A DNA stretch of 64,000 bases from the NCBI RefSeq assembly GCF_029784135.1, contig NC_073746.1, forward strand, positions 291,353,089 through 291,417,088, read 5' to 3'. The notes under the pieces were generated by a model. The model was given only the letters and a program-made list of their open reading frames with translations. It was not told the origin of the DNA and did not search any database. Both the position numbers and the translations under genes were made by a program. Positions 45,531-56,643 of this stretch are shown piece after piece. This stretch comes from Toxorhynchites rutilus septentrionalis (taxonomy: Eukaryota; Arthropoda; Insecta; Diptera; Culicidae). Within the stretch, counting starts at the first letter, position 1, and every line of letters starts with the position of its first letter.

Positions 45531-48500
45531 TTATATATAAAGATTAACGGGAAGTGTTTCTTCGTCATAAAGATATATTGATGGAAAACGGTATAGTAGG
45601 TTACGGATACATTTGATTACTTGATTCTGCAACACTTTTAGAGGCTTCAAATGAACTTCACTTGTACATCCCCATAAACAACTCATATTAATGAGGTGTG
45701 GCATTATAAAAAAGTTATACAATATCCAGCTAGTATTTTCGCAAATAAATGGTCTTGCCTCACGGATGGCAAACACGTGAGGTGATATTCCCTTTATAAC
45801 GTGAGCTATGTGGGTTTTCCATGATAAATCTATCCAAGAAAGTCAATAGAATTTACTATTTTTAGAGGTTTCGAATTAATTATCAAAATCTATTGAAGCA
45901 GTACTATTTATAAGCATATACACTGCGTTTCATAACTATAGAACCTAAGTTTCCAGAGATATGCAAGAAGTCGATTGAATTGAAGTATATAGTGAAGATC
46001 GGGGTGGTTTTGACCAAGCTATGCCATGTTGTAGTGTGTATCTCGTTCTACGCAGAGGATACTGCCCGTTTAAGCTCTTCAAATCACTCATACTGCTTGT
46101 AAGCTGCATCTACTATTCGTACGATCACTCCTCATAAGTTCATGATAGCGTTTTGATCTGGTAAACAAGCTGACCAGTCCAGAATCTGGAGCCCCTATTC
46201 AATAAACTATGCCTTGTCTTTCCGAATGTTATGAATTGATGCCAAATTACCCAGTTATGACGGTGTTTCTGATGCAAAAACAGAAGTAAATGTTTCTGGA
46301 ATACTTCATTGCACTTCTGAATGAACATTGGTGTTGATGAAAAGCTATCTGAGCCATCATCAAAACGTCATAAGCAAGACAAGAGTCGTCTGCATACAAC
46401 TGTAAGCGACCTTATAGAGGCAAATTCCACATGTCACGAACAAAAATTAGAAAAAGTAATGGACCTAAAATTGAACCTTGCGGAACGCCTGATTTGATGA
46501 ACCGTGGTGAACTATAACAGTTATTAGTGCAAACGTACTGTGGTCTCTGATCTAGATAAGTCTCAATCAAATCTAACGCTAAAATCTAATCCAATCATTC
46601 GAATGTTTTGCAATAGTATTGAGCGGGATATGCAATCAAATGCTTTGCTTAGATCAGGAAATAGTCATGTGTTTTTTGAAACTCTATCTCTTGCGCTATA
46701 TTTAGCATTCATGAGGAGCTGTAAAAGTGTTCGATTTTTTATGCAGAAATACGTATTGGCTTGCGTTTATGTTACAGCACTTGTTCACTATAGCGCAGTT
46801 GAAAATTAGTTAAACGTCAAATATAACATAAACAGCAACATTGGCGAGGGGTACTCCAATGCATCACAGATCTATAACCATCAATACACTGAGAGAAATA
46901 ATTAGTACATATTTATATAACAAATTTTTTTCTGACAAGTACCAGCTCGATAATCATTTTCCGTACTAACTATTCGTATATTTTACGTGAGTAAATGTTA
47001 AATACAAATGTCAACATTTATAGCAGAATATCGGCTCAACATCCAGCTTATAGATCCAGTAAAGAATTGGAAGAATTTCGCTGGCATAATATTTGTGCAA
47101 TAGATGAAGTGGACCAGCTGAAGGCTAATTGAAGAACCGAGGTTTGTGCAACGTCTGATTGTTCAACTTGTGTGAAATGGAATACATTATTGTTGTCAAT
47201 ATTTTGAGTGAAATGTTGATTTGAGGTTGGTACATTGACAGACAATACGTTTATGAAATATTCATTGAAAATTTCTGCTATATGGTATGCTGACTCAATT
47301 TTAATACAATTTTCAACTAATGTTATTTTTTTCTATTTTGAATTTTGTATGTTTTGTTGAATAAGATTATAATAGATTATAACTTTTTGGGATCTCCTTT
47401 ACAACGACCAAACTTGGAATTATAATATCTAATTTAAGCATTCTTCGTTTTGTTTCTTATATTGTTTCGAAGCCATATAAATTGACTCTCCAATGGAGCA
47501 TTAGTGAGATCGGTTTTAAGCTGTTTGTATAACTTATTCTTTTTTTAAACAATCAAAGAGTTCCCTACTTATGAAAAGTTGCACAGATGTCTTGGCTTCC
47601 GGTAATTGATAATCGTTACTATTTATTTCATTGCCCAATGGTCCAAGAGATGTGATTAAGTGGAAATTATCATTTAGAGCTCGACAGTTATTCTCTAGAC
47701 AAAAACTGTCTTCGACAAAGTTGCTACACACGATAGAACGCTCATTTTTATGTTATCAAAAATAAGGTGACCAAAATTGTCGGTGAAATAAAAAATCTAA
47801 CTTTCTTATCTCTATAGATAGAGGTAAACACAGTTCAACAATGTTGTAGTTCCAGTTATTTGAGACATCTTTGTCGAACAAAGTTTTTTTCTATCTCTTG
47901 AAATAACCGATATAGCGCCTTTTTTCTAAGTTACGTAAGGGTCACCATGAAAAACACTGTTTTTTTTGCTCTTACTTTTATATTTAAAATTTTACATACA
48001 AACTGTCTTCGAAAGACTTTTAGAGCTTACTAATACAAATATTCTGCGATGCAGAATTTGTCAATATATCAACTTTACTCAAAGTTAATGGTATTTCTTC
48101 CCAAAAAAAAAATACGCTCTCTTCAATTGTTTGTCATTTTTTATGGGGCAAACATAAACAAAGTTTATTGATGGCACTTGAAAGAGCATTATTTAAGCAT
48201 TAAAAATTAATAAGCTTAATTAATTTAATTATTAAGGGCATTATAGAGCATTTTTAACACTATGTTATTTTTTGTGTTTGAGTAAATTAAAATTGAAATC
48301 ATGAGTTTTTGGGTAAAAAAGAAACAATAACTTTAAGTAGGATTGAGATATTGACAATTTCTGCATCGCAAAATATTGGAATTGATAAGCTCGAAAAGAC
48401 GTACTAAGACAGTTTTGATGTAGAATTTGAAATATAAAAATTAAAGCAAAAAAAACCATTTTTTCATGGTCACCCTAACGCAACTTGGAAAAAAAACGCC

Positions 48501-49860
48501 CTAAATCTATTATTTTAAAAGATAGAAAAAAGCATTCTACAAAGTTGTTTAAAATGATTGGGGCTACAACATTGTTCAACTATGTTTATCTCTATCGATA
48601 AAGATAAGAAAGTTAGATTTTTTATTTCATTGATAATTTTGATCACCCTATTTTTGATAACATAAAAATGAGCGCTCTATCATATGTAACAACTTTGTTG
48701 AAGACAGTTTTTGTCTAAAGAACAAATATCTCGCACAAAGTTGTTTTTTTGCGCTTTACAACTAAGTTGCATTAGGGTAACCATGAAAATACAGCTTTTT
48801 TGCCATAACTTTTATATTTCAAATTCTACAGCAAAACTGTCTTCGTCTGACTTTTAGAACTTATCAATACCAAGATTTTGCGATGTAGAACTTGTCAATA
48901 TCTTAATCCTACTTAAAGTTATTGATGTTTTTTTACCCAAAAACTCATGATTTCAATTTTAGTTTACTCAAACACCAAAAATAACATAGTTTTGAAAATT
49001 ACGCATTATATAGAGTGAAATTTGTTTTTTCAAATTCCGTCAACAAACATTTATAATGTTTGCCTTAGAAAGAATGACAAACAAATGAAAAGAGCGTGTT
49101 TTTTAGGAAAAAATATCAATAACTTTGAGCGAAGTTGAGGTATTGACAAGTTCTGCATCGCAAAATGTTTGTATTAGTAAGTTCTAAAAGTCTACTGAAG
49201 ACAGTTTGTATGTAGAATTTGACATATAAAAGTAAGAGCAAAAAAAACAGTTTTTTTCATGGTGACCCTAACGTAACTTAGAAAAAAGGCGCTATATCGG
49301 TTATTTCAAGAGATAGAAAAACACTTTGTTCGACAAAGATGTCTCAAATAACTAGGACTATAATATTGTTTACTATGTTTACCTCTATCTATAAAGATAA
49401 GAATGTTAGATTTTTTATTTCATCGACAATTTTGGTCACTCTATTTTTGATAACATAAAAATGAGCGTTCTGTTGTATGTAACAACTATGTCGAAGACAG
49501 CTTTTGTATAGAGAATAACTGTCGAGCTCTAAATGCTAATTTCCACTGAAATACATCTCCTGGACCATTGCGCATTGTTACAAAGGTTCTCAAAATCTTC
49601 GCAGGAATTCAAAAGTTCTAATTGTCTTTGAAACTCATTATTCATGGAATTTTCATATTTTACGATACATTTATTAATCGAACTTCTTTAATTTGTAACA
49701 TTGTTTTCAATAGAACAAATAATTGTTTTATGATCAGATATGCGATTTTCGGAGATGTTTCACAACTATATCCTGTACTAAATTTTCTCATCTTTCAAAT
49801 GGAAGTAACAGATTTGTCCTACGTAGCGTACTTTTTGAAGTAGAGCCAGTTTAAGACGAA
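45531..49860 (-). pseudogene. Degraded CR1/L2/Jockey-type non-LTR retrotransposon ORF2, interrupted by a palindrome
   Basis: Read on the minus strand from high to low coordinates, the endonuclease C-terminus appears first (ISENRISDHKTIIC near 49720-49765), then KCIVKYENSMNNEFQRQLEL. A palindrome of about 1.95 kb intervenes. Past it come the linker (KKNKLYKQLKTDLTNAPL near 47480-47540) and the reverse transcriptase core (SGVPQGSILGPLLF near 46470-46500, then LYADDSCL near 46395-46410). The C-terminal region (NFFIMPHLINMSCLWG, LKVLQNQVIKCIRNLL) runs to 45531. The catalytic YADD is intact but there are many stops and shifts. Orientation and order agree on both sides of the palindrome, so this is one broken element. 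Confidence 0.8.
47625..49585. repeat. Nested palindrome of about 1.95 kb
   Basis: The outer arms pair from AATGGTCC at about 47636 with GGACCATT near 49560, through GAGCTCGACAGTTATTCTCT (47682) and its complement AGAGAATAACTGTCGAGCTC (about 49515). They continue with GTTATCAAAAATA, GGTCACCATGAAAAA and CTGCGATGCAGAA-type stretches. The inner half repeats the same unit: TCATGGTCACCCTAACG (48465) against GTTGCATTAGGGTAACCATG (about 48768), and CATGAGTTTTTGGGTAAAAA (48300) against its complement (48940). The order is unit, reversed unit, partial unit, reversed unit. No transposase inside. It lies within a non-LTR element. Confidence 0.8.
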
Positions 49861-50285
49861 CAGACCCCGAAACAAAAAAAAAGTTCTAGGACTCTGTTAT
49901 TGTTGAAATTCAACCATATGTGTAGAAGGATTTTTTTTTCATTAAACATAATCGTCGATCACCTCCTGAGAGATTCTGGATGAAATTATTTTTTTTATGT
50001 GAGAAAGGTTTTTTTCTGAGTTTAAGGGGATGAATCAAAAATTAAAATATTTATTTATATTCAAAAAACGAAAAATATATGCACAAAAACAAATTAATTT
50101 TTTTTACTACATTTTATACAGGATTAGATTATATACCTCATACCTCAAAAATCATGGGGATGATTCAGAGCAAAGGAAATAAGGTATAAATCTTGATATA
50201 TTTAGCATCCGGAATCACAAAACCAGATGTATCTCGGGATTGATTATAGGTACAAAAAATGTTTTTATATCAAAGTGCAGATAAT

Positions 50286-51070
50286 TTATTTTTTTTTTTT
50301 TTTTTTAGAAAAACATACTCTATTACAGTTTTGATGAATTTTCGTTCTTTTCTTCGGATACCCTCCATCAAATTTTCCACAGACACTCTTCCCTATACCG
50401 TTCCGAGTGCATTGTCTTGTTTGTGGGCAGAACCTTGGTTTTGTGTCCTTCCTGGCAAATTTACCAGCGAGCACAAACTTAAATTTGCTGGGGACACCTT
50501 CTCTGGCAGTGAACGTATAGAATTTCAGACCTTCAGACCTGCGTGGTGTCCTAAATCCATCTTCACATACATTTCGTCATCCATCAGCATGGATCTTTCG
50601 TACTTCGTCAAAACCTAGCTGTATAACTTTCGAGCGCGGCTTTTGACCACCACTTTGGTACTGCTTGCAGGTACAGAAATTAAGATAACCTTCTCGCATA
50701 CCGATTCTTCGGATGGTACATTGGTTAGAGTTGTGATTCTTGACGATTTCGCGTACGAGAGTCCCGGGTTTGACTCACTTATTTTCAATACCTTCGACCT
50801 TAGCTTCCGATCATAAGTTTAACTACGAAGCGTCCTCTGATCCATCCGAACAACAGTTGTACGTTCACGAAAACGTTTCAGCACGTCATACACGGTCGAG
50901 TTTGCTACTTTCAGCGATTTTAGTACCTGACCACGCCTTACCTTTAATATGGGTGTTTTTCGACTTCCATTCTGCAAAAATTTTCGAAACAAAACGGTTC
51001 AACGTGAATTTTATACATGTTTTCGAAACAATTTGCTGTCAAAGGATTTCAGATACGCCTACTACGACCG
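50286..51070 (-). pseudogene. ITmD37E-type transposase remnant
   Basis: Minus-strand reading with shifts gives: KSLKVANSTVYDVLKRFRER (helix-turn-helix end), RMDQRTLRS, KVLKISESNPGLSYA, KSRARKLYS, RSMLMDDEMYVKMD (first catalytic Asp) and FYTFTARE-GVPSKFKFVLAGKFARKD. These match the order in the copies at 11769 and 60824 (shared MDDE-YV, KFAKK-like and YDVLKRF-like motifs). The second Asp and final Glu are not visible: the sequence ends in a T-run at 50289-50306. Terminal repeats not found. Several stops and shifts make it old. Confidence 0.7.
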
Positions 51071-54000
51071 CTCCTATAAAATGAACAGCGATTCTGGATT
51101 CTAACTGAATCAAACCTTAGTACTGTAGGATAATGTCGTTAATGGATAAGGTACAATAAAATTGCTTCGTAGATAGTTCTGAATACGTCGTAAATAATGT
51201 AAGACATCGTCAAACCTCACAACGACTGCGGTGAAATGAAAATCGACACAACCACAACATGTGAAACAGAAATATCGACAAGTTCAGTAACATTATCTCT
51301 TTTGTCGACGAAGTGGATCATCGATTGAATATATGTTACATCCATCTAAATAATAATAATACATCCAAAAATCAACCGACAAAGATTGCCGGGCTCTCTG
51401 ACATGCTTACGAGGTCTGAAAATAACCCAAGGGAACTGAGTTTCACTTCGATCGATCATGAACTGAAGGTAACAGAGAACGATAGAAGCTGGCTATTTCT
51501 AATAAAACTGGCGATAGTTCTACAATAAAATGATTAAAAAATATTAAGCATAATTCGTATCGTACAAAACGTAGAACAAATATTTGTGGATAGAGGAAGT
51601 CCCTTCAAGGAACTCCCATAGAAAGACATATAAAATCGCTCATAGCAAAGGAAAAACGACACCGCCGTGATTGAATCCAAGTTAAAGGCTGTAAAACTTT
51701 CCTCGTCCCGAATAAATCAATACACTCTGAATCGAAACACGACAAGGTTGAACCTCGAGCCGGCCATAAAAATATCGGCGTAGTTTTTCGATTCTTACAG
51801 AAGAGACTCAGATTTGGAAAAGATCTCCGTTCAATCCTGCCACACCAAGTTTCCACTCCCTTCGAAGAAGCACGCAACAAGATTTAGAGTTAGCTCCGAT
51901 GATTCGGCGTTCAACCGCCTTTCTTCCCCACTTGCAACCCGAAGAAGCGAGTCCTTGATTCAGTTGAATAACAGAAATCTTGTTTTGTTTCTTCTTCATT
52001 TTTCATCATCCTATAAATAACTCGATCCTTCCGCGCGCTTCCTCCCGCGGCTTCCACAATCGGACAAGAGCGCGGCGAGAGCGCGTCTTGAAAATCACTC
52101 TTCGGTCCAGCAATGATCGGAGGTACCCGTCTGAAGGAAGACAACGAAGCACCGAAAGTCACTGACCTCATCCTTGAACAGAATTTTCGTTTTCCTTTCC
52201 GACGCCGTATCCTTGCGCGGTCCCATTCGTCCCGGGGAGAGTGCGAGATTTAACTTTTCGATTCCTTCTCCACCCGAGTAACAATATAATAAAAACCGGT
52301 ATTTTCGTTATCTCGCGCCGTTCCTCCGCCGCCCGTCTCGCGTGTCCTCTCGCGGTACGGTCTTGCTGAGCGCAGGGATTTGTGTCCCACGCTGCGATGC
52401 GCCCTTGCTGAACCCTTCCTCGCGGTGTACGGCCACCATGGTCCCGCGACGAAGACGACAACGCACAGTTGGAACGCTCGTTAATAGTCGTTAAATTTGT
52501 TGAGGTTTCTGAATTTCTCAGCACGTCCTCTCGGGAAGGAATCGGCTGCTCGGCTATGTAGTGTACATAACTAGGAGGAAGAAGAAAAAAAAAACAAAAT
52601 ACTTCCCCCGCACAGAGCTCAGTCCACTATTTCTATTTGCTCTCCCTCACAGAACACAAACACTTCGGTCGGCTATTTAGGGTGCCTTCCAAACGAAGAT
52701 TTGTGCGTCTCTGCCGGGGCGTTGAATAGCGTAAATGATTATGACGGTGGTGATGGTTGAGAGGAACAACAGAGGATTTTATTAAGATATTGTTGTCCCG
52801 CGGGCTGAAGTTCTACAGCCGAGGCTAATTATACACAAGGGTGAGATATGGATCCATCTTTAAGAGACATGATGAGTGTACTGGTATGAGATTTGACATG
52901 CAAATCACATATGGAAATTGTACGAGGATTCGAAACGTGAATTAACACCCACTAACATTATTTTCAGAAAGGCGAACGACCTCCCCTACAGAAATACAAG
53001 CGGCTATTTAAACAAGGATAACGACTTCAACATGGTGGTAGACTATTTATGGAACTCCAAATCAAGGATGCGTACATGAGGGTTGTTTCATGTCTATGCG
53101 TTATCCGCTCGCTGTTGCGTTTAGGGGTTGCGCTGTGCCGTACTCGATACTAACATCCAGCGGTCGTTCATCCCACATATGTGTGCCCTTCAAGGGGAAA
53201 GATGAACCCGCTTCTAATGCATAACGCAGACAATTTTGGCTCGAATTGAATTTTTTTTAATTTTTTTTTCTTGGTTTGTTTGTACTCACTGAAATTTGAT
53301 TCATTTGAATCGACCGCAAAGCGTCAAAGTTGATATAGAGCTCATTTGTTTTACTTCGGCCTCTTCGCTTCCACCTGTTGCGGTTAGGCTAAGTGTCGGG
53401 TTTCAAATGCACACACAAAGGGATGCCCCTCCGCTCGGAACAACACACGCTGACACGTGATTCAGACACCCTTCTAGATTAATCCTAAACAAATCAATTT
53501 CGTCGGAACTTCGTCAGAAAACAATGACATTAGTCAATGAGTCAATATTTAGACATTCCACTTGGGAGGACCTGTTGGAATTATCTGGAATTCTCCGTTT
53601 CTCTGCGCACTGAAAAGGAAACTGGACGGATGGAGATTGAAAAACATATAATGAAATGTATATTGTCGACCTGTGCAACCCTAAGGTGATTGTGTTTCGC
53701 ATTATCAGATTTCCACTTAAGTTCAAGGGGATTTTGATTCCTTTACATTGCTAACCGTTTTGTGTTTGTGTGGTTTCTCTGGAATAATCATAATTGTTGG
53801 TGTTTCCCCAGACATCTTGATTGAATATGTGAACGAAATAATAATTACGTGAGCAATTAACTAGTCGTAACGGATGTGGATTTTATCGTTTTATTATTTC
53901 GTTTAATTTTCAATGTCAAGATTTACCTTATGCGTGATGCCAGTACGAGAAATCGCACACATTTTTCAGATTTTAGAATCAGCTGGAAGTCGATTAGAAA

Positions 54001-54209
54001 AAGAAACATTAGATTTTTCAATACAATGTTTGTATTATCACCTTTTAACAATAGTTATCAATAATAATGAAAACACTTTTTTGGGCGGGAATTTTTACAA
54101 GCGCACTTCTTGTTTTATTAACGTTGTGAAGATTGTGAAGATTTTTACGAGGAAACTGTTAAAATAATATTTGACAGGTTTAAATTTTTTCATAAATTGA
54201 GTCAGTGAG
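51071..54209. other. Largely unique DNA with a GC-rich patch
   Basis: No gene could be supported. 52000-52560 is clearly GC-richer than its surroundings (CGCGCGCTTCCTCCCGCGGC, TCGCGGTACGG) and has a 118-codon minus-strand open frame of low-complexity Arg/Thr/Ser composition that I do not recognise. It could be a promoter or 5' untranslated region of a host gene outside the window. Other parts are AT-rich. Confidence 0.35.
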
Positions 54210-54600
54210 GTTATCCATCATTGTTTTGTGGAATTTCGATCCACTCGTCCCTCATTCATGTCTGCAGCTCACGCACTGTCCCAAACTTCCGGCCGCCACA
54301 ATCGTCTCACGAGGATCCCCCAAAAATTTTCAACGGGATTTAGGTCTGGATTACGAGCTGGCCACTCCATAACATGTCACTTCACGGTGACTTATAGCAC
54401 TTCATTTCGCTTTCACCATGAAGTGAAGTTCGTGATCAGGCCCACAGTCTTCTTGCTTACAAGAATCTGGGCGTTATCTTAGTGGAAGATAAATTTTCCA
54501 TCTGTCACGTTTTTCGTAAGTGGGATCAAGACACTGTCCAGCAGTTCCATGCAGTTCGGAGATTCATCCTTGACGAAATTGTGATTATTAGAGTTTTTTC
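54210..54600 (-). pseudogene. Tc1/Tc3-type transposase C-terminal remnant
   Basis: The minus strand has LDSVLIPLTKNVTDGKFIFH, a stop, DNAQILVSKK (second catalytic Asp context), and after stops MEWPARNPDLNPVENFWGIL then VRRLWRPEV. The WPA-x-NPDLNP-x-EN-x-WG motif with the catalytic Glu is diagnostic of Tc1/Tc3 transposases. The spacing between the Asp and the Glu is longer than 34-37 because of an apparent local duplication around CACTTCA/TGAAGTG at 54380-54425. The N-terminal half is missing. Confidence 0.8.
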
Positions 54601-54679
54601 CCTTTACGGAAATCCGATCCATATCATGAGACGAAGTTTCTGGGGATCCTTTCGAATATCATACCGATCATCGTGCTTG

Positions 54680-54975
54680 AAAGACGTCCCCCCTTCTTCC
54701 TTAGAGAGGGTGGATGAATGTCGAACCATCATTTGTTGTCCCTCAAACCTCCACATGCCAAATAACGTCCAATTGATTGATTAGTTCTCGAGTTATGCAG
54801 TCCTCCCTCCTTAGAGAGGACAGAGGAGTGTCGAATCACCATAGAATCATTTATTGCCCCCAAAAATCTCCACATGCCAAAATTGATTACATTTGCTTGA
54901 TTAGTTCTACAGTTATGCTCCTCCTGGACCATTGTGCACTGGTTATGACTGAAAGAGACGTATAACATACACATA
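54680..54975 (-). repeat. Tandem-repeat units shared with 32525-33240
   Basis: Two units on the reverse strand: CCTTAGAGAGGG, CCTCAAACCTCCACATGCCA, TGATTAGTTCTCGAGTTATG, then again CCTTAGAGAGGACAGAGGAG, AAATCTCCACATGCC and TGATTAGTTCTACAGTTATG. They end in CTCCTGGACCATTG, which is also the arm end of the palindrome at 49550-49566. Confidence 0.65.
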
Positions 54976-55616
54976 AACAGAAAAAAAAAAAGAGTATTAA
55001 AATTGGAAAACAGTTAAATGTTAATAACTGTTAGAAATAAAGTTATAATCTGTTAAACATCACAATTCTGACTGGCATATTGCTCGGAATGGGTATTAGA
55101 AAGTTTAGTGTTTGGAAGTATGTTAATGTGTCCGTAATTCTTTCGTTATCGTTATCCCGTTGTAGTATAGTGTCATTGGGTTATGCTCTCTAGCGGTGGA
55201 ATGATGATGATGGTCTCGCCTTCTTCCCCTACAGAGGTTTGAGCAAGACGAGTTATCTAAAAGATAATTTAGTTATTTAACATTGAAATCAGTTTAGCAA
55301 ATATAAAAAACGAACTGATTTTATTTACAGATATAAGTTCAAAAAATTGCAATGTCAAAAGACAAGCCAGTACTCAGTCATGTCCGTCACAGAGCCGATA
55401 CGGTCCCGACGAGGCCTTTGCAGCCAAGTGGTCCACCATAGCACAAGTCCAACCGCCAGCCTTGTTTTGGATTGACTATGAATACCTTCATCCGGAGAAA
55501 TCGAGAAAATTTCCTTTACGAAAAATACCTAGACCGGCACTTAAAAAACTTTCAATTCAATATCCTTTATATCTGTGTCTCGCGCGCGGCGCTCAAACTT
55601 CTGTAGACTACCTTTA
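54976..55616. other. Spacer without a recognisable gene
   Basis: AT-rich. Short GC-richer piece at 55370-55480 with no recognised domain. Confidence 0.4.
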
Positions 55617-56000
55617 TTTTTTGACGTAGAACTACGTCTTTCTTTAAGGGTGTCAAATCAGAAAACAGGTCACGTTTTTATGAAATAAAGATTACGTTAA
55701 TAACTATTTTTGCCGCGAACGGATTTTGGCGATTTACATACTAAACGAATTGGAAATTCCGTAAGATTTGTTTAATATGCCATACAATAGAATCCCCTGG
55801 TTAGTAAATGATTAAAATTCATGAAAACTTTAAGTGTTTCTATTTTCCCATACATTTGTTCTGTCCATTTGAGTGCTTTCCCGAACAGAGCTATCAATAA
55901 CGAGCAACTTATCGACGACCAATGGAGGGGACATCGTAGGATTTAAAGTCTCCGTGAACAAAGGAAAAGAAGAAGAATGAAGGGGAATACTTGCCTAGAG

Positions 56001-56040
56001 TATAAACAGAGGATCTCGCTGAGGCAAACTTTAATTCGGC
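56001..56040 (+). promoter_or_regulatory. Candidate TATA-type core promoter
   Basis: TATAAACAG begins at 56001, and TTTAATTC with a plausible start site A near 56033-56034 lies about 33 bp downstream. That is the usual TATA-to-start distance in insects. The leader to the ATG at 56221 is about 187 bp. No expression evidence is available. Confidence 0.5.
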
Positions 56041-56220
56041 ATCGGACTGTTGAGTAATCCAGTTCACTTTGCTTTCGCTGCGCTACGATCTAATATTGGA
56101 CTCCACCAGTGGTAATCCAACTTGGATATCGTCGTTTGGTTTTTCTGTTCGTTTTTCGCGTTATTCGTATCGTGTGTTTTTCTTTCCGCGTCATAAATTG
56201 GACGCTTCGCGTAGTGTGTG

Positions 56221-56643
56221 ATGAGCAAGAAGAAGAGGAAGGCAGGCTCGAGCCCTGCAAAAAACGAACGCATTGCCAGGGGCAATAAAATTTCGAGGCA
56301 AGCGTCATCTAATGATGCACGCGATGTTGGTGCAGTGAAAAGCGCTCGCACTGAACCGAGCCTTCGCGAGTGTGACACCGCACCGAACAACAGTGAAGTA
56401 GGCGATTTCGGCGGTTCGGTCGAAAATGTAAACGCCCATGCAGCAACCAAAATCAAGCTCAATACGCTGGTGGTGAATGCGGTCGCTCTTGACAAACTCA
56501 TCAGCGAATTCGCATCGATGGGTGTTACAGCAGAGTACAAGCTGTGTGGCATAATTCAGTCTTTTTCCAAGCAGTTAACATTGTTTATTTTCCGTCTTCA
56601 TAAGGGCTTCGTTGGTGCCTTTGAGAATGCATCAATGCATTAA
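56221..56643 (+). CDS. Retrotransposon gag-like (ORF1-like) fragment, truncated
   Basis: ATG at 56221 opens MSKKKRKAGSSPAKNERIAR, a very basic Ser/Lys-rich N-terminus, then a polar linker to about residue 78. Then comes KIKLNTLVVNAVALDKLISE followed by FASMGVTAEYKLCGI. The last part resembles the start of the nucleic-acid-binding domain (PRE_C2HC type) in ORF1 proteins of Jockey-like retrotransposons: hydrophobic strand, LDKLISE helix, then a Y-K-L strand. From about residue 110 the frame appears shifted (SFSKQLTLFIF), and the Cys/His knuckles of ORF1 are absent. GC content is higher than in flanking DNA. A TATA-type promoter lies 190-220 bp upstream. Assignment to a gag-like protein is tentative; a captured host fragment is the alternative. 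Confidence 0.4.
   Translation: MSKKKRKAGSSPAKNERIARGNKISRQASSNDARDVGAVKSARTEPSLRECDTAPNNSEVGDFGGSVENVNAHAATKIKLNTLVVNAVALDKLISEFASMGVTAEYKLCGIIQSFSKQLTLFIFRLHKGFVGAFENASMH

Noticed and set aside
51605..52171. Overlapping frames on both strands
   Set aside because: No recognised motif and mutual overlap on both strands; treated as chance frames.
52168..52524. 119-codon minus-strand open frame in the GC-rich patch
   Set aside because: GC-rich DNA has fewer chance stops; the product is Arg/Thr/Ser-rich without a domain. Kept only as a composition anomaly.
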